A stretch of 64,000 bases of DNA, taken from positions 28,831,501 through 28,895,500 of the forward strand of contig CM066998.1 in the NCBI GenBank assembly GCA_033977485.1, read 5' to 3'. Shown in pieces: positions 43,376-54,050 of this stretch (positions are counted from its first letter, which is position 1; every line of letters starts with the position of its first letter). The stretch comes from Hydrangea macrophylla (lineage: Eukaryota > Streptophyta > Magnoliopsida > Cornales > Hydrangeaceae). The notes beneath the pieces were generated by a model, which did no database searches, was not told the DNA's origin, and saw only the letters and a list, made by a program, of their open reading frames with translations. The translations under genes were made by a program, and so were the position numbers.

Positions 43376-44353
43376 GGTTTTGAGGCGAATGAGGTTGATG
43401 ATTGTGTATATCACAAGTTCAGTGGGAGTATTGGGCAGATATTTGGGTAACTCACGAATGGATCATTGGAAAGCAGTCAAACGGGTTATGCGGTATTTAC
43501 AGAGAACAAAGGACTACATGCTCACGTATCGGAGATCAGATCTTTTGGAGATCGTCGGGTATTCTGATTCTAATTTTGTTGGATGCCAAGACAGTAAGCG
43601 ATCCATGTCAGGCTATGTTTATATGCTGGCTGGAGGAGCTATATCTTGGAAGAGTGCTAAACAGACACTCATAGCCTGTTATGAGGCATCCAATCATGGG
43701 ATATGGTTGCGAAACTTTGTCACTAGGCTGCGTGTGGTAGATGGCATTGAAAGGCCTTAAAGATATACTGTGACAATAAAAGTTTCTGGTTGTTAAGGAA
43801 AGAATTCAGAGTGGTCAAATTTTGATAGAACATATATGGACAAACTCCATGATTGCGGATCCGTTGACCAAAGTATTACCTCCTGAGGTCTTTCACGAGC
43901 ACACTGCTCATGTGGGTATTAGGCTGTCTAACGATACTTTGGTTTAGTGGGAGTTAACTTTGGATGTTCTAGTTTTGACATTTATGAGGTTTTATTTTCT
44001 GCAGAATAAAGTTGATGGTTTATGATTTATCTCTGAATCTAATTATGCGGTTTTGCATTATTTCGGATTGATCTCAATAAAGACTAAATTAGGACCAGTT
44101 GGAAATAGGCATGTTTGAGATCACATTGCATGTAATTTTCATGCTACTCATCCATACTTGATCTATGTCATTGAATGTGTTGGTATGGTGACCATTGAAG
44201 GTCTAGTTACGATTTTTTGTGACGAAAGCCGCCTTGATCCCATATTAATATAGGAAATGGACCAGATTGAAACTAAAGTGAAGTCCAAAGATAAATAGCA
44301 CAGGTGCGCATCTAAGGAACATGTAATATAATTGTTTCAGGAATCATATGTAG
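43376..44353 (+). pseudogene. pol: Copia RNase H, first copy, and 3' end
   Basis: After FGFEAN-like sequence and HKFSGS a second deletion removes the YVDD catalytic region. Reading resumes at VGVLGRYLGN and MDHWKAVKRVMRYLQRT. RNase H follows (GYSDSNFVGCQDSKRSMSGYV, ISWKSAKQTLIA). A 30-nt in-frame deletion removes the hallmark SSTMAAEF segment. The tail (MIADPLTK-like at 43850) leads to the PPT CCCAAGTGGGAGAT at 44354-44367. Confidence 0.85.
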
Positions 44354-44367
44354 CCCAAGTGGGAGAT

Positions 44368-44564
44368 TGTTAGGAAATTGTATTTTCTAATAAGAGTGGG
44401 CAACATATTATTATCAATTATATTATAAGGGCTATTAATTAAAGGGGCTAATATTTTGTGATCTAATTGTAGGAAGCCCATGGACTCCTACTGGGTATGG
44501 GTTTAATGAGTGGATACCAAATACTGATCATATTAGGAATAATGGGAACCCTAACATATCAGTA
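44368..44564 (+). repeat. Middle LTR remnant of the copia element
   Basis: These 197 bp are identical to the start of the left LTR and follow a PPT. They break at CATATCAGTA and continue directly with integrase-end sequence (AGTTGCTACTTTG). Confidence 0.92.
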
Positions 44565-46100
44565 AGTTGCTACTTTGTTGGATACGCGGAATGCTCTCGG
44601 GGCCTTTAAGTTTTATGATCCCACTGCTAGGACATTTTTTTTAAAACGGGAAATGTAAGATTTCTTGAGGAAGTTGAGTTTGTGGGGGGAGATAAGGTTA
44701 GAGACATTGACTTTGAAGAGGAATTTATTCCTCGTCATGTTGCTATTGACAATGTTCAGGTTTCTATTCCTGAAATTGTTTAAGATGCAAATCCAGATAT
44801 TCGAGACAATGTACAAGAGCTCCCTGTGCAAAATGAACAAATTATACCTGAAGTGCAAACTCAACAACCTCAAGAGGAGATGCCATTAAGAAGATCTACT
44901 AGAGAAAGGAGAAATACAATTTCAGATGATTACATTGTATTCCTCCAAGACATGAGTTTGACATAGGGATTGTGGAAGATGATCCAATCAACTTTCACCA
45001 AGTCAAACAAAGTTCCATCAATGGTCTCAAGCAGGCTTCCCGTCAATGGTATCACAAGTTCCATCAAGTAATCACCTCGTATGGTTTTGAGGCGAATGAG
45101 GTTGATGATTGTGTATATCACAAGTTCAGTGGGAGTATTGGGCAGATATTTGGGTAACCCACAAATGGATCATTGGAAAGCAGTCAAACGGGTTATGCGG
45201 TATTTACAGAGAACAAATGACTACATGCTCACGTATCGGAGATCAGATCTTTTGGAGATCGTCAGGAATTCTGATTCCGATTTTGTTGGATGCCAAGACA
45301 GTAAGCGATCCATGTCAGGCTATGTTTATATGCTGGCTGGAGGAGCTATATCTTGGAAGAGTGCTAAGCAGACACTCATAGCTTCTTCAACCATGGCTGC
45401 AGAGTTCATAGCCTGTTATGAGGCATCCAATCATGGGATATGGTTGCGAAACTTTGTCACTAGGATGCGTGTGGTAGATGGCATTGAAAGGTCTTAAAGA
45501 TATACTGTGACAATAAAAGTTTCTGGTTGTTAAGGAAAGAATTCAGAGTGGTCAAATTTTGATAGAACATATATGGACAAACTCCATGATTACGGATCCG
45601 TTGACCAAAGGATTACCTCTTGAGGTCTTTCACGAGCACACTGCTCATATGGGTGTTAGGCTGTCTAACGATACTTTGGTTTAGTGGGAGTTAACTTTGG
45701 ATGTTCTAGTTTTGACATTTATGGTTTTATTTTCTGCAGAATAAAGTTGATGGTTTAAAGTTTATCTCTGAATCTAACTATTTTCTATATGCGGTTTTGC
45801 AATATTGTTTCGGATTGATCTCAATAAAGACTAAATTAGGACCAGTTGGAAATAGGCATGTTTGAGATCACATTGCATGTAATTTCCATGCTACTCATCC
45901 ATACTTGATCTATGTCATTGAATGTGTTGGTATGGTGACCATTGAAGGTCTAGTTACGATTATGTGTAACGAAAGCCGCCTTGATCCCATATTAATATAG
46001 GAAATGGACCAGGTTGAAACTAAAGTGAAGTCCAAAGATAAATAGCACAGGTGCGCATCTAAGGAACATGTAATATAATTGTTTCAGGAATCATATGTAG
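44565..46100 (+). pseudogene. pol: Copia partial pol, second copy
   Basis: This is a repeat of 42857-44353 with scattered differences. It starts at the integrase C-terminus, carries the same two RT deletions, and has RNase H at 45081-45497 with the complete KQTLIASSTMAAEFIACYEA motif that the first copy lacks. Early stops (near 44658 and 44783) and frameshifts are present. The PPT is at 46101-46114. Confidence 0.88.
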
Positions 46101-46114
46101 CCCAAGTGGGAGAT

Positions 46115-46589
46115 TGTTAGGAAATTATATTTCCTAATAAGAGTGGGCAACATATTAATAGCAATTATATTATAAGGGCTATTATTTAAAGGGGCTTATA
46201 TTATGTGGTCTAATTGTAGTAAGCCTTGGACTTCTACTGGGTATGAGTTTAATGAGTGGATACCAAATACTGATCCTGTTAGGAATAATGGGAACCCTAA
46301 CATATCAGTATATAAAGATATATAGGTTATGGTCCCCAATATGTCAAATCAATATACTATTTCCTCCTCCATCCCATCTAGAGAAGGAACCCATTAAAGA
46401 ACTCAAGAGATTTGACTGAGGAAGACATAACTGATCATCATCGTTCTGCCAAGGTTTGGTAATTGCTACAATGGATACAGGTATGTATTCTATTATATTT
46501 TATATCCTAATAATCTAACATGATATGATCCTAGGGCTGTGTTTTACTACTCTAGGGTTCTACAATTTTATAGATTAAAGTTTCTAACA
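46115..46589 (+). repeat. Right LTR of the copia element
   Basis: The 475-bp LTR reads TGTTAGGAAATTATATTTCC...TTTCTAACA. It differs from the left and middle LTRs at many sites (about 15 in the first 200 bp by eye). It retains the ATGGATACAG|GTATGT element. Confidence 0.92.
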
Positions 46590-48088
46590 AGTATTTTGGC
46601 ACGTTTCTCATTCATGCCCTATTTGTAATTGTGTTGATAGAATATGAATAAAATGAGAACGAAATGGAATATGTGTCAGAATATTGGTAAAATAGATGAG
46701 TAAAAATACTATATGATATATAATTTACCTCATCCACATTCTTTTGGTGGTTCATGTCCTAAACTCCTAATTGGGCCCACAGATTTCATGGCCCGACAAA
46801 ATACCTGGGCTTGAGAAATTTTTTAAGCTTGGACAACCTGGCTAGAGTGTTATAGAAGTGTATAAACAGATCCAAACCAACTAGAGGCTTGAATCATAGT
46901 TTTTTTTTCCTGGGAACCTTGAATCATAGTTGTAACTTATGGACGCAGGCGCTAGGAGGGGCGATTGCCCCTTTAGATTTGAAAAAAACTTATTTTTATA
47001 TAAGTATTTTCCTATATAAATATGTTTTAAGTATTAAGCTCGTTCCCTAAGTTTGATTCTTGGATCAGTCCCTAGTTGTAAGAACTGATTCGGACACTAA
47101 TCCAATAACGCAGTTGTAGGTCTATAAACGGGTCGGATTCGAACCCAATTCATAAAATTCAAATCCATTTATTAAGAAAATTAGATTTGTCTTACTGGAT
47201 TCAAATTCGGATTCGAATCAAATTGACTTATATGATATCCAAATCGTGATTGTTAACTATTGGATATATCCATCATCAACCTACTAAGTTTTCAAATAAT
47301 TTTTTTTTCCAATTCATAACTCCATGTTTATTATATACATATAATTCTTATTGTATTACATATTGCATTCATGACATATTTATTGTGCAAATACCATTTT
47401 TATTGTACAATGCATCGTATATATAAAATATACTGTGTAAAATATACATTTTATATTTTGGATAGAGCTAAATATACTCATATTTTTGTTCTATACGCCC
47501 ATCCCCCTTTACCTTTATGCATTTTTTTTTTTTTGAGAATTTGTATTGTTTTATTGTTTAAAAAATATTAAACAATGAAATGTGGGTGTACATAGCAAAA
47601 ACATGGGTGTATTTAGCCCCACCCTATATTTATCAGAATATGATATGTACTATATTTATTACTATATATATAGCTAATTGGATTCAGATACTTATCACTT
47701 TGGATATGCTAAATTCACATTCGATCCATTAACTTAAGAGTTAATTAGTAATAAATCCAATCTACTATAAGCTTGTTGTAATTGACCCAACCCATACAAC
47801 ATTTTAATGATAAGTCCATATATTTATTTAGTGACCAAACTACCCCTATGACTCATCAAAAGAATCATTCCCATTTAAACTCACCCAAAATCAAGGGTTT
47901 TTAAATTTTAAACACTAAATATAAATAATATATATATTTATATTTCATCTTCTCCAACGTTTCATACTCTCTCTCTCTCTCTCTAAAAAAATGTACTACA
48001 TATCAATTGATTGTCCACCTCCTTCCAAGAACATATAGGGTTCTATATTTAATTGCAAGCTAAAAAAACTTCCTAGGCGTCCAAAAAT
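46590..48088. other. Intergenic, no gene seen
   Basis: AT-rich sequence. A motif GGAGGGGCGATTGCCCCTTTAGATTTGAAA near 46955 is reminiscent of hAT-type element ends, and 47098-47260 (GGGTCGGATTCGAACCC and following) looks like a fragment of an old dispersed repeat. Neither has boundaries I can support. A CT run lies at 47970-47984. Confidence 0.4.
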
Positions 48089-48089
48089 G

Positions 48090-48345
48090 TGATGGTGAGG
48101 CTCCGGCCGTACGGCTCCAACTCGAGGACCAAGATCACCGTCGGATTCGTTCTCTGTATCGTCACCGCCGGCGCTAGACAGAACCCCGGCGAATCCAGGC
48201 TGAACTTGATACAGAAGAACAAGGCCATGTTCTCGATTATTGTGCCCCAACTTTGCGAAGTACTCGCCCGATTCGATTTTGGTGATTGTTTCGAACCCGG
48301 TTGATGTTTTGACTTATGATGCTTGGAAGCTTTCTGGGTTTCAAC
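48090..48345 (+). pseudogene. LDH: L-lactate dehydrogenase gene fragment
   Basis: In the first frame [20 protein letters not shown] matches the conserved NAD-binding and substrate-loop region of plant L-lactate dehydrogenase (TAGARQ, GESR). After an extra T in CAACTTTGCG near 48252 the next frame reads [20 protein letters not shown] and AWKLSGF, the following conserved block. Just upstream RTKI and TVGFV align only after a deletion. The fragment covers roughly 70-80 of about 350 residues, with no other LDH exon seen nearby. Lactate dehydrogenase interconverts pyruvate and lactate in the cytosol; this copy cannot encode it. It is the only host-derived coding sequence I recognise. Confidence 0.8.
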
Positions 48346-49914
48346 AACAATGGCAATACTGGATCTCCTCTCTCTCAGTCTATACAATGGAACCCGATTG
48401 TATATTATGTTGTGGTTCAAAGGTTGTGATCCAAAAGGTTGTAGTGTAAAATTTAACACTCTTGTTCTTGCTTCAAAAGTTGTGATGTGAAACTGTATAC
48501 TATGTTGCAGTTCAAAGGATAAGGTTCAAAAAGTTGTAGTGTAAAATTTAACACTCATGTTCTTGGTTTCACATGCTATGGTGCGAAATTGTATATTATG
48601 TGAATGAAAATTGTGATGTCAATGAAATATTGCAGTCAGTGTAAACTGAATGTGCAAATGAATTTGTGATAAGACAATGTTCCTTTTGTTGAAGAACTCG
48701 AATATGAGTGTGAAATTTAACACTTATATTCATTCTAGTGTGAAATTTAACACAATTTGTTTTTTGGTGATGGTGATGAATGACTGTTAGATCACCCAAA
48801 AATGGTGAAATACGAAATTAAAAAAGATATATGTAATATTAGACAGATTCTAACGTATAAAGCACTACAATCATGGCATCTAGTAACTTAATTCCATATA
48901 TGCAAGATTTAGTAACTTCCCAAAATATATGCAAGATTTATGGGATTGAGTTTGACCGAAATATACATATCAGCATTATATATATATATATATATATATA
49001 TATAGGTTAGGGGTAGATTAGTGTGAACTTTTGCACTTTTGCACTGTCAAATTACACTACAAAATCTAAACATTATATATATACAGTGTGAACTTTTGCA
49101 CTATCAAATTATACTAGTATGAGAATCATACTGATTTAGATACATTCTTCGATAACTTGCAATAACAGATTGTGTGTTCACTGTCTGATGAATGAATATC
49201 AGATGAACATAGAATGTTGAGATATCAAACTACAAGATGTGTATAATATGAATCCTACAATTATGGGATTTTGCTGTTTCCAAAAAGATATCCCTAATTA
49301 ATGGGATTGTGTGTAACTGAAATATTTCCTTAATATATGTATATATTTCTTATATACGGTTCTGTATATATAGGTAAGGGTAGAAAAGACATCTAATAAT
49401 TCTAAAATAGGAAAATTTGGACTAATCTCTAACAACATTTACAATTATAGGGTCTATCATTGGGAAGTACTAATTGGTGGGTCTATTACAACAAACATTG
49501 GTAGAATGAAATTTTCCACTAAATTTTTCTTAACTTAATGTTTAATCGCATTCAAATTCAAAATTGGATGCCAAAATTGAAGTCTAAATCCGAATATGTA
49601 CACCGAATTCGGATTAAAATCAGATCCATCAACCCTAAAGAAAAATATAAGTTGTTAATTTAGAAACTTAATACTAAAATAAATATGCTTCCCTGCATCT
49701 ATATTAAAAAAATAATTATTATTATTTTCTTTTAGTTACTTTAGTAAGGATAAATTTTGAGTGCTGTAAAGCATTTTGCGACAAATTGAATGGTAACAGC
49801 ATCTACAACGCAATAGTTTTGGTATAGTAAACTAATTAAGTTAGTTTGCTATATAGAGTTAGTAGTGGTGTTGCACATATAGGAACTTAGCTAGGTGGTA
49901 GTAGTGAAGCTTAA
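48346..49914. other. AT-rich non-coding with short repeated motifs
   Basis: GTGTRAAATTTAACAC-like motifs recur at about 48445, 48540, 48709 and 48738, the first two inside a roughly 95-bp direct repeat. A (TA)n microsatellite lies at 48979-49003. A 35-bp segment (AGTGTGAACTTTTGCACT...CAAATTA) is duplicated near 49019 and 49086. There is no gene. Confidence 0.5.
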
Positions 49915-50052
49915 GGCCTCGCATGTTAACGTTGTGGTTTTAGTTTTCAGCTTTTATTTCTATTTTTTGTATTGGGAGTTGACTGTGACCAATACAAAAA
50001 ATGAAAACAAAAACTGAAAAAACCAAAAGCTACAACGTTACCATGCAAGCCC
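49915..50052. mobile_element. Foldback MITE, Tourist-like
   Basis: The whole 138 bp is an inverted repeat with arms of about 60 bp (GTTAACGTTGTGGTTTTAG against the complement of CAAAAGCTACAACGTTACC) around a short loop GAGTTGACTGTGA. Termini GGCCTCGCATG and inverted GGGCTTGCATG are flanked by TAA (49912-49914 and 50053-50055), as in PIF/Harbinger MITEs. Confidence 0.75.
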
Positions 50053-50405
50053 TAAATTTACACTTTGGCTAAATTTCTTACCATACAGGGTAAACAGCAG
50101 AGGTAGCGCCGGTTTCCTAATCGGCAGACCCTTAGACGATTACCCCTTGCCGGTCGACCAACCAACCCTTAGCCGTTTACTTTTTCTTTTCTTTTTTCTT
50201 TTTTTGGTTGTTAAAATGCCCAACCGACTAAGGCATAACCGGCTGGGTATTGTTTTCATTTTTTGCTTGTTTGGTTGTTGCTTGCAAAGAAAAGATTTAA
50301 AAAAAAAAAAAAAACAACTCACCGGCTAAGGCAAAGTCAGCTACTCCTTTACACCGATTTATAATTTCGCCCATCTATATAGGAACTTAAGTTAGATTTA
50401 TCTTA

Positions 50406-50549
50406 TGAGTAATGATTCGTGCACATAAAATGTGCACATAAAGATCTAGGCCATTCATTTGGTGGATCATGTGTGTGCAGGAATGGATCACACCAAAATG
50501 AATGGCCCAGATCTTTATATGCACATTTTATGTGCACATAACATTACCC
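50406..50549. mobile_element. Foldback MITE with GTGCACATAAAATGTGCAC arms
   Basis: A 144-bp near-perfect inverted repeat has arms of about 60 bp containing CATAAAATGTGCA, AAGATCT and GGCCATTCATTT. It is flanked by TTA on both sides (50403-50405, 50550-50552). It has no coding capacity. Confidence 0.75.
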
Positions 50550-50826
50550 TTACCTTATACACCATTACACCACTGGAGATGCTCTCAGGGCCTTTTTTTA
50601 TTATTATTTATTTTTGTTTATCGGGGGGTGTCCGGGCCAGTTTGTGCGCACCTCGACTAATCCTCCGAAGCTCTGGAGTCACCAGGTGAATTTTCCAATA
50701 ACTACGCTCTCCATTACTAAAACACTAAACATCTTATATAGTGCACCCAAAAAATTTACCACTCACCACAAAAAATGTGATTCTAATAAGAGTCATTTTC
50801 AATAATGTTATACAGTTTGAACTTTG

Positions 50827-51180
50827 GAAACACAATAATGTTAGAAAGGAAACGTGTCAAACTTAATTGTCTCATGCATTGACATTAAATGCACCTTACC
50901 CTAAAGAGTCGGTGCATTCGTATTAATTCCACATTCTCGGAAATTGTCTGTTGCATTTTGAGAAAAGGTGTGGTCTCAGTCTACCTGAATTAAAGTCAAA
51001 GTTCTTTGCTAAAAAAAAATTTTAAGTCAAAGAAAATGCTATAACACCTCACTTTTCACAACGTACATATATGAACGCACAACATTTTCTTTTTCTACAA
51101 GTTTTCACAAGTAGCATATTATAAATAAGAGACACGTGTACCACCATAAAGAGTTTGTTGCAGATTTTTTGGAAATTAAT
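50827..51180. repeat. Direct duplication, left copy
   Basis: Blocks GTGTCAAACTT, TCCACATTCTCGGAAATTGTCTG, CAACATTTTCTTTTTCTACA and AAAGAGTTTGTTGCAG occur in the same order and spacing at 51725-52065. The copies are clearly diverged. A Stowaway MITE lies just before the second copy. There is no ORF; it may be duplicated gene-flanking DNA or an unknown repeat. Confidence 0.7.
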
Positions 51181-51414
51181 TTATTCAATTTTAATAGGTA
51201 AGAAATGTTTTGATCACTTCACTAAAATAAGAGTATTACGTTAATTTAATAATAAGCATGTTGAAGTAATTTAACTTAGGTTTTCTATAACTAGGGGTGT
51301 ATCCAAAATTTAATTTAGAGTGACCATCTTTACTTACTATATAATTTTACTAGGCTTTTTGCATTTAAGGAGTATTAAGTGTAACTTCTCCTTTGATGTA
51401 TGAAAAATAACATA

Positions 51415-51723
51415 CTTTCTCTGTCCCTTAAAAATTGGCTTATGTTAAATTTTGTGATATCCCAAAATTATTATTAATAAATTTCTTAAATTGTGGAGTA
51501 TACAATTTTTACACACTTTATGAAACTATCCTTCTTGAAGTCTATAAAAAAGAACAAAAAAAAAAAACTAAAAAAATGGTTATAATGTTTAGGGCCTAAG
51601 GACAATTGTGAAAGTAAGTGTAGATTTTTTTTATTCCTTTAAAAACTTAAAAAATAAAAAAAATAAAAAAATAAAAAAAATTTGAATTCTCAATAATAAA
51701 CCACTTTTAAGAGACGGATGGAG
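51415..51723. mobile_element. Stowaway-like MITE
   Basis: Terminal CTTTCTCTGTCCCTTAAAA and inverted CTCCATCCGTCTCTTAAAA match the CTCCCTCCGT-type Stowaway TIR. The element is flanked by TA (51413-51414, 51724-51725), is 309 bp and AT-rich. Confidence 0.75.
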
Positions 51724-51724
51724 T

Positions 51725-52065
51725 ATAATATTATAAAAGAAGCGTGTCAAACTTGTCTGCATGCATCGAAATTAAATGTCCATATAATAATTTCATATAC
51801 CAAAGTACCAAATATGAGATGCATTCATAGTCCACATTCTCGGAAATTGTCTGCCGCAATTTAACAGTGTTATGGGTCTTACTCTAACTTGAATTCAAGT
51901 TAAAGAAAATGCTCTGCTGAGTACATACCATTTTTTCGCAATATATGTATGTATATATATATCTATGAACTTACTGGACAACATTTATTTTTTCTACAGA
52001 TATACACAAATAGCAGATTAATGAGAGACATGCGTCACAAAGAGTTTGTTTCAGTTTTTTAGGAA
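51725..52065. repeat. Direct duplication, right copy
   Basis: Diverged second copy of 50827-51180 with the shared TCCACATTCTCGGAAATTGTCTG and CAAAGAGTTTGTTTCAG blocks. Confidence 0.7.
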
Positions 52066-52298
52066 ACAAAAAATTACACATAAATATAGATATATGTTAT
52101 TTTTGTATATTTCATGTTCACCTTGTGTCGTCATGTGTGGTCCAATAGCTAAAGAGTCAAGCGGCCCACGTGGTATATAGAATGTTGAGTGTTGGAAGTT
52201 TTCACACAGGGCGGAGCCAATAGTTGATTTTGAGGGGCACATTTACATGAGTTCTACATTACTGATCTAATTTTTTCCCGTTGAAATATTATAATTTT

Positions 52299-52921
52299 TG
52301 TAGGTTAAAAAATATTCAATTAAAGTCGAATTGCTACGTCAGCAGCAGAATGTCAAGTCATCCAGAACGGGAACATGTTACTCAACCATCCCAGGCTCTC
52401 TAGTCTGGAATCGCCCAGTCTATTAATACCGCTCGGGGTTCGTAATACCGACAGACTAAGATGGGCACAGACCGGGCTTGACCCCGTGACTCGCACTGAA
52501 CAGTTCCAACAGTTTCCTAACTCAATCAGAAGACTAATGGAAAGTAGAAGATGTTTCCTAAACCGCTTAGGAAAATTCCCATGATTTATGCTCATAGAAG
52601 TGCAATTAGATTAGGCTTCCTAATCTGGTAGATACCTTGTGCGGGTGGTCTCTTGCATCTATAAAAGAGACCACCCATTCCCGTAAGAGGGGATCGCAAT
52701 CCTGACTTACAAAAGAGCAGAACGCAACACTATTACACATATATCCGGTCGGTTTATGGTAGTACCGCCCTCCCTGTGGGTTCACCAAAGTCCGTGGGTG
52801 ATTTGTTAGTAAAAGCGCACCGAGGCATACGTGGACGTAAGTCGCCTCATTAAAAGGGTCAAACCACATACAAACTTCTATTGTCCTCTTATTATTCTTT
52901 TACCAGTTTTTAGCATCATCA
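52299..52921 (+). repeat. 5' LTR of Tat-2
   Basis: It is similar to the Tat-1 LTR (TCTATAAAAGAGACCACCCATTCC against the Tat-1 box near 37615, shared AGGGGATCGCA) and ends TCATCA before the PBS. The outer start is estimated by alignment with Tat-1 and could be off by some 30 bp. The TATA motif CTATAAAAGAG is at about 52660. Confidence 0.75.
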
Positions 52922-52923
52922 GC

Positions 52924-52942
52924 TTGGCGTCGTCGGTGGGAA
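52924..52942 (+). promoter_or_regulatory. Primer binding site region of Tat-2
   Basis: TTGGCGTCGTCGGTGGGAA starts two bases after the LTR end, matching the Tat-1 site. Confidence 0.75.
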
Positions 52943-52989
52943 TTGACAACGACTTTTCCCAAAAACAAATTTTTGACTGACTGACAAAC

Positions 52990-53544
52990 ATGCCGCCGAA
53001 AAAGGATAACAAAACCACTGCTCTAAAAGGTTAGACAGATTCACAAGCCGGGCAACCAGCTGCTTCCATGACCTCCGAGCAGGTTACCGTGGCCTTTGCG
53101 CAGCTCATGGAGGGCCAGCGGAATACTCAGCAACATATCGAAGTGCTACTGGCCCGCCAGGAAAAACTCCCTCAAATAACCCGGGAAGGGCGTGATCGAC
53201 CGGGAGCCCGTACGGGTACAGAGGCGCGCCCTCACTAAGCCTATATCTCCACCGAATCTGGGTCGGTTCGGGAACAACAAACGTAGCCAGGCTCCCTGGC
53301 GAACCCAGCGACGCCCCCGGTCCAAACCACGCCGAGTGGGGGACGCCAGAGAAGTCATAAACAATAGGCGTGTTGCCAGAGGGGAGGGGTAAGACCGGAG
53401 TGCTCGGGATTCGGCTAAGGACCCCCGGCCAAGAGCCATGAGGATCTTAGGCACACGATTACCTGGAGCCGAAATCGGACCCTATCCCCGAGGACAACGC
53501 GCTTCGAGGAAAAGGCCTCATCGTCCGACCTGACATACTATTCA
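52990..53544 (+). pseudogene. gag: Tat-2 gag, first part
   Basis: MPPKKDNKTTALKG at 52990 is followed by a stop, then EQVTVAFAQLMEGQRNTQQHIEV, colinear with Tat-1 gag. Further stops and shifts follow. It is interrupted at 53545 by Cassandra and resumes at 54491. Confidence 0.78.
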
Positions 53545-53634
53545 TGTGACGACCAAGAGACAATGCTCCTGAGACAGGATGGCCAAGATGGATGAGGTGA
53601 GGTTGAGTGTGGGGACTTGTCCCACATCGCCTGG

Positions 53635-53881
53635 TGTCACGACCCAAGTCTCGCTCAGTAAGATATTGTCCGCTTTGGGCCCAAGCCCGCACGGATTTGT
53701 TCTTGGGTCACTACCCAAAAGGCCTCTTACTAGGGAGACTTGAAACCACACATATATAGCACATTACTTTTCCACACCCAGGCGATGTGGGACAAACTTC
53801 CCATAGTGTGTAGCCTGCCAGCACTTACTGCAGCCACAAAGGCACCTACAGCAGCCCGCCCACAACACCAGGGTTGTTACA
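53635..53881. repeat. Solo LTR of a small TRIM inside the Cassandra 5' LTR
   Basis: The 247-bp segment TGTCACGACCCAAG...GGGTTGTTACA is flanked by a perfect CCTGG duplication (53630-53634, 53882-53886). The uninterrupted site is seen in the Cassandra 3' LTR. It contains GGCGATGTGGGACAAACTTCCC, an inverted relative of a Cassandra segment. Confidence 0.85.
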
Positions 53882-53975
53882 CCTGGGGTGAAGTTCCTGG
53901 ACTAGTTTATAAAGATTAATCGCCCCTCAATATGCAACAAGGCCTTTTAAAACTGTGAGGGAGCTAAACACGAAA

Positions 53976-54050
53976 GAACTCCACAGTTAAGCGTGCTGCT
54001 GCCAGATCAGTATCAGGGATGGGTGACCCCCTGAGAAGTTCTTTGTGTTT
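53976..54050 (+). promoter_or_regulatory. 5S rRNA-like segment in the Cassandra 5' LTR
   Basis: GAACTCCACAGTTAAGCGTGCT and GGATGGGTGACCCCCTGAGAAGTTC match the 5S rRNA internal promoter region (box A, intermediate element and box C). In Cassandra this is known to recruit RNA polymerase III. It is not a 5S gene: flanks and the 5' part are unrelated. Confidence 0.88.

Larger units (their letters stand above)
39249..46589 (+). mobile_element. Chimeric Ty1/copia element with three LTRs and two partial pol copies
   Basis: The order is LTR 39249-39724, PBS, leader, gag-protease-integrase, decayed RT/RNase H, PPT, partial LTR 44368-44564. A second copy starting at the integrase end (44565) follows, with RT/RNase H remnants, PPT and a full LTR 46115-46589. 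The flanks GCTAC and AGTAT do not match, so the outer LTRs need not come from one insertion. Both pol copies share the same RT deletions. Confidence 0.88.

Noticed and set aside
50140..50329. Opposed 60-residue ORFs near 50.2 kb
   Set aside because: They are made of K-rich and F-rich codons from homopolymer runs (T-rich near 50180, A-rich near 50298).
52205..52298. hAT element end (CAGGGCGGAGCCAA...GAGGGGCAC)
   Set aside because: It resembles a hAT-type terminus, but no partner end or duplication is present, so I did not list it as a feature.
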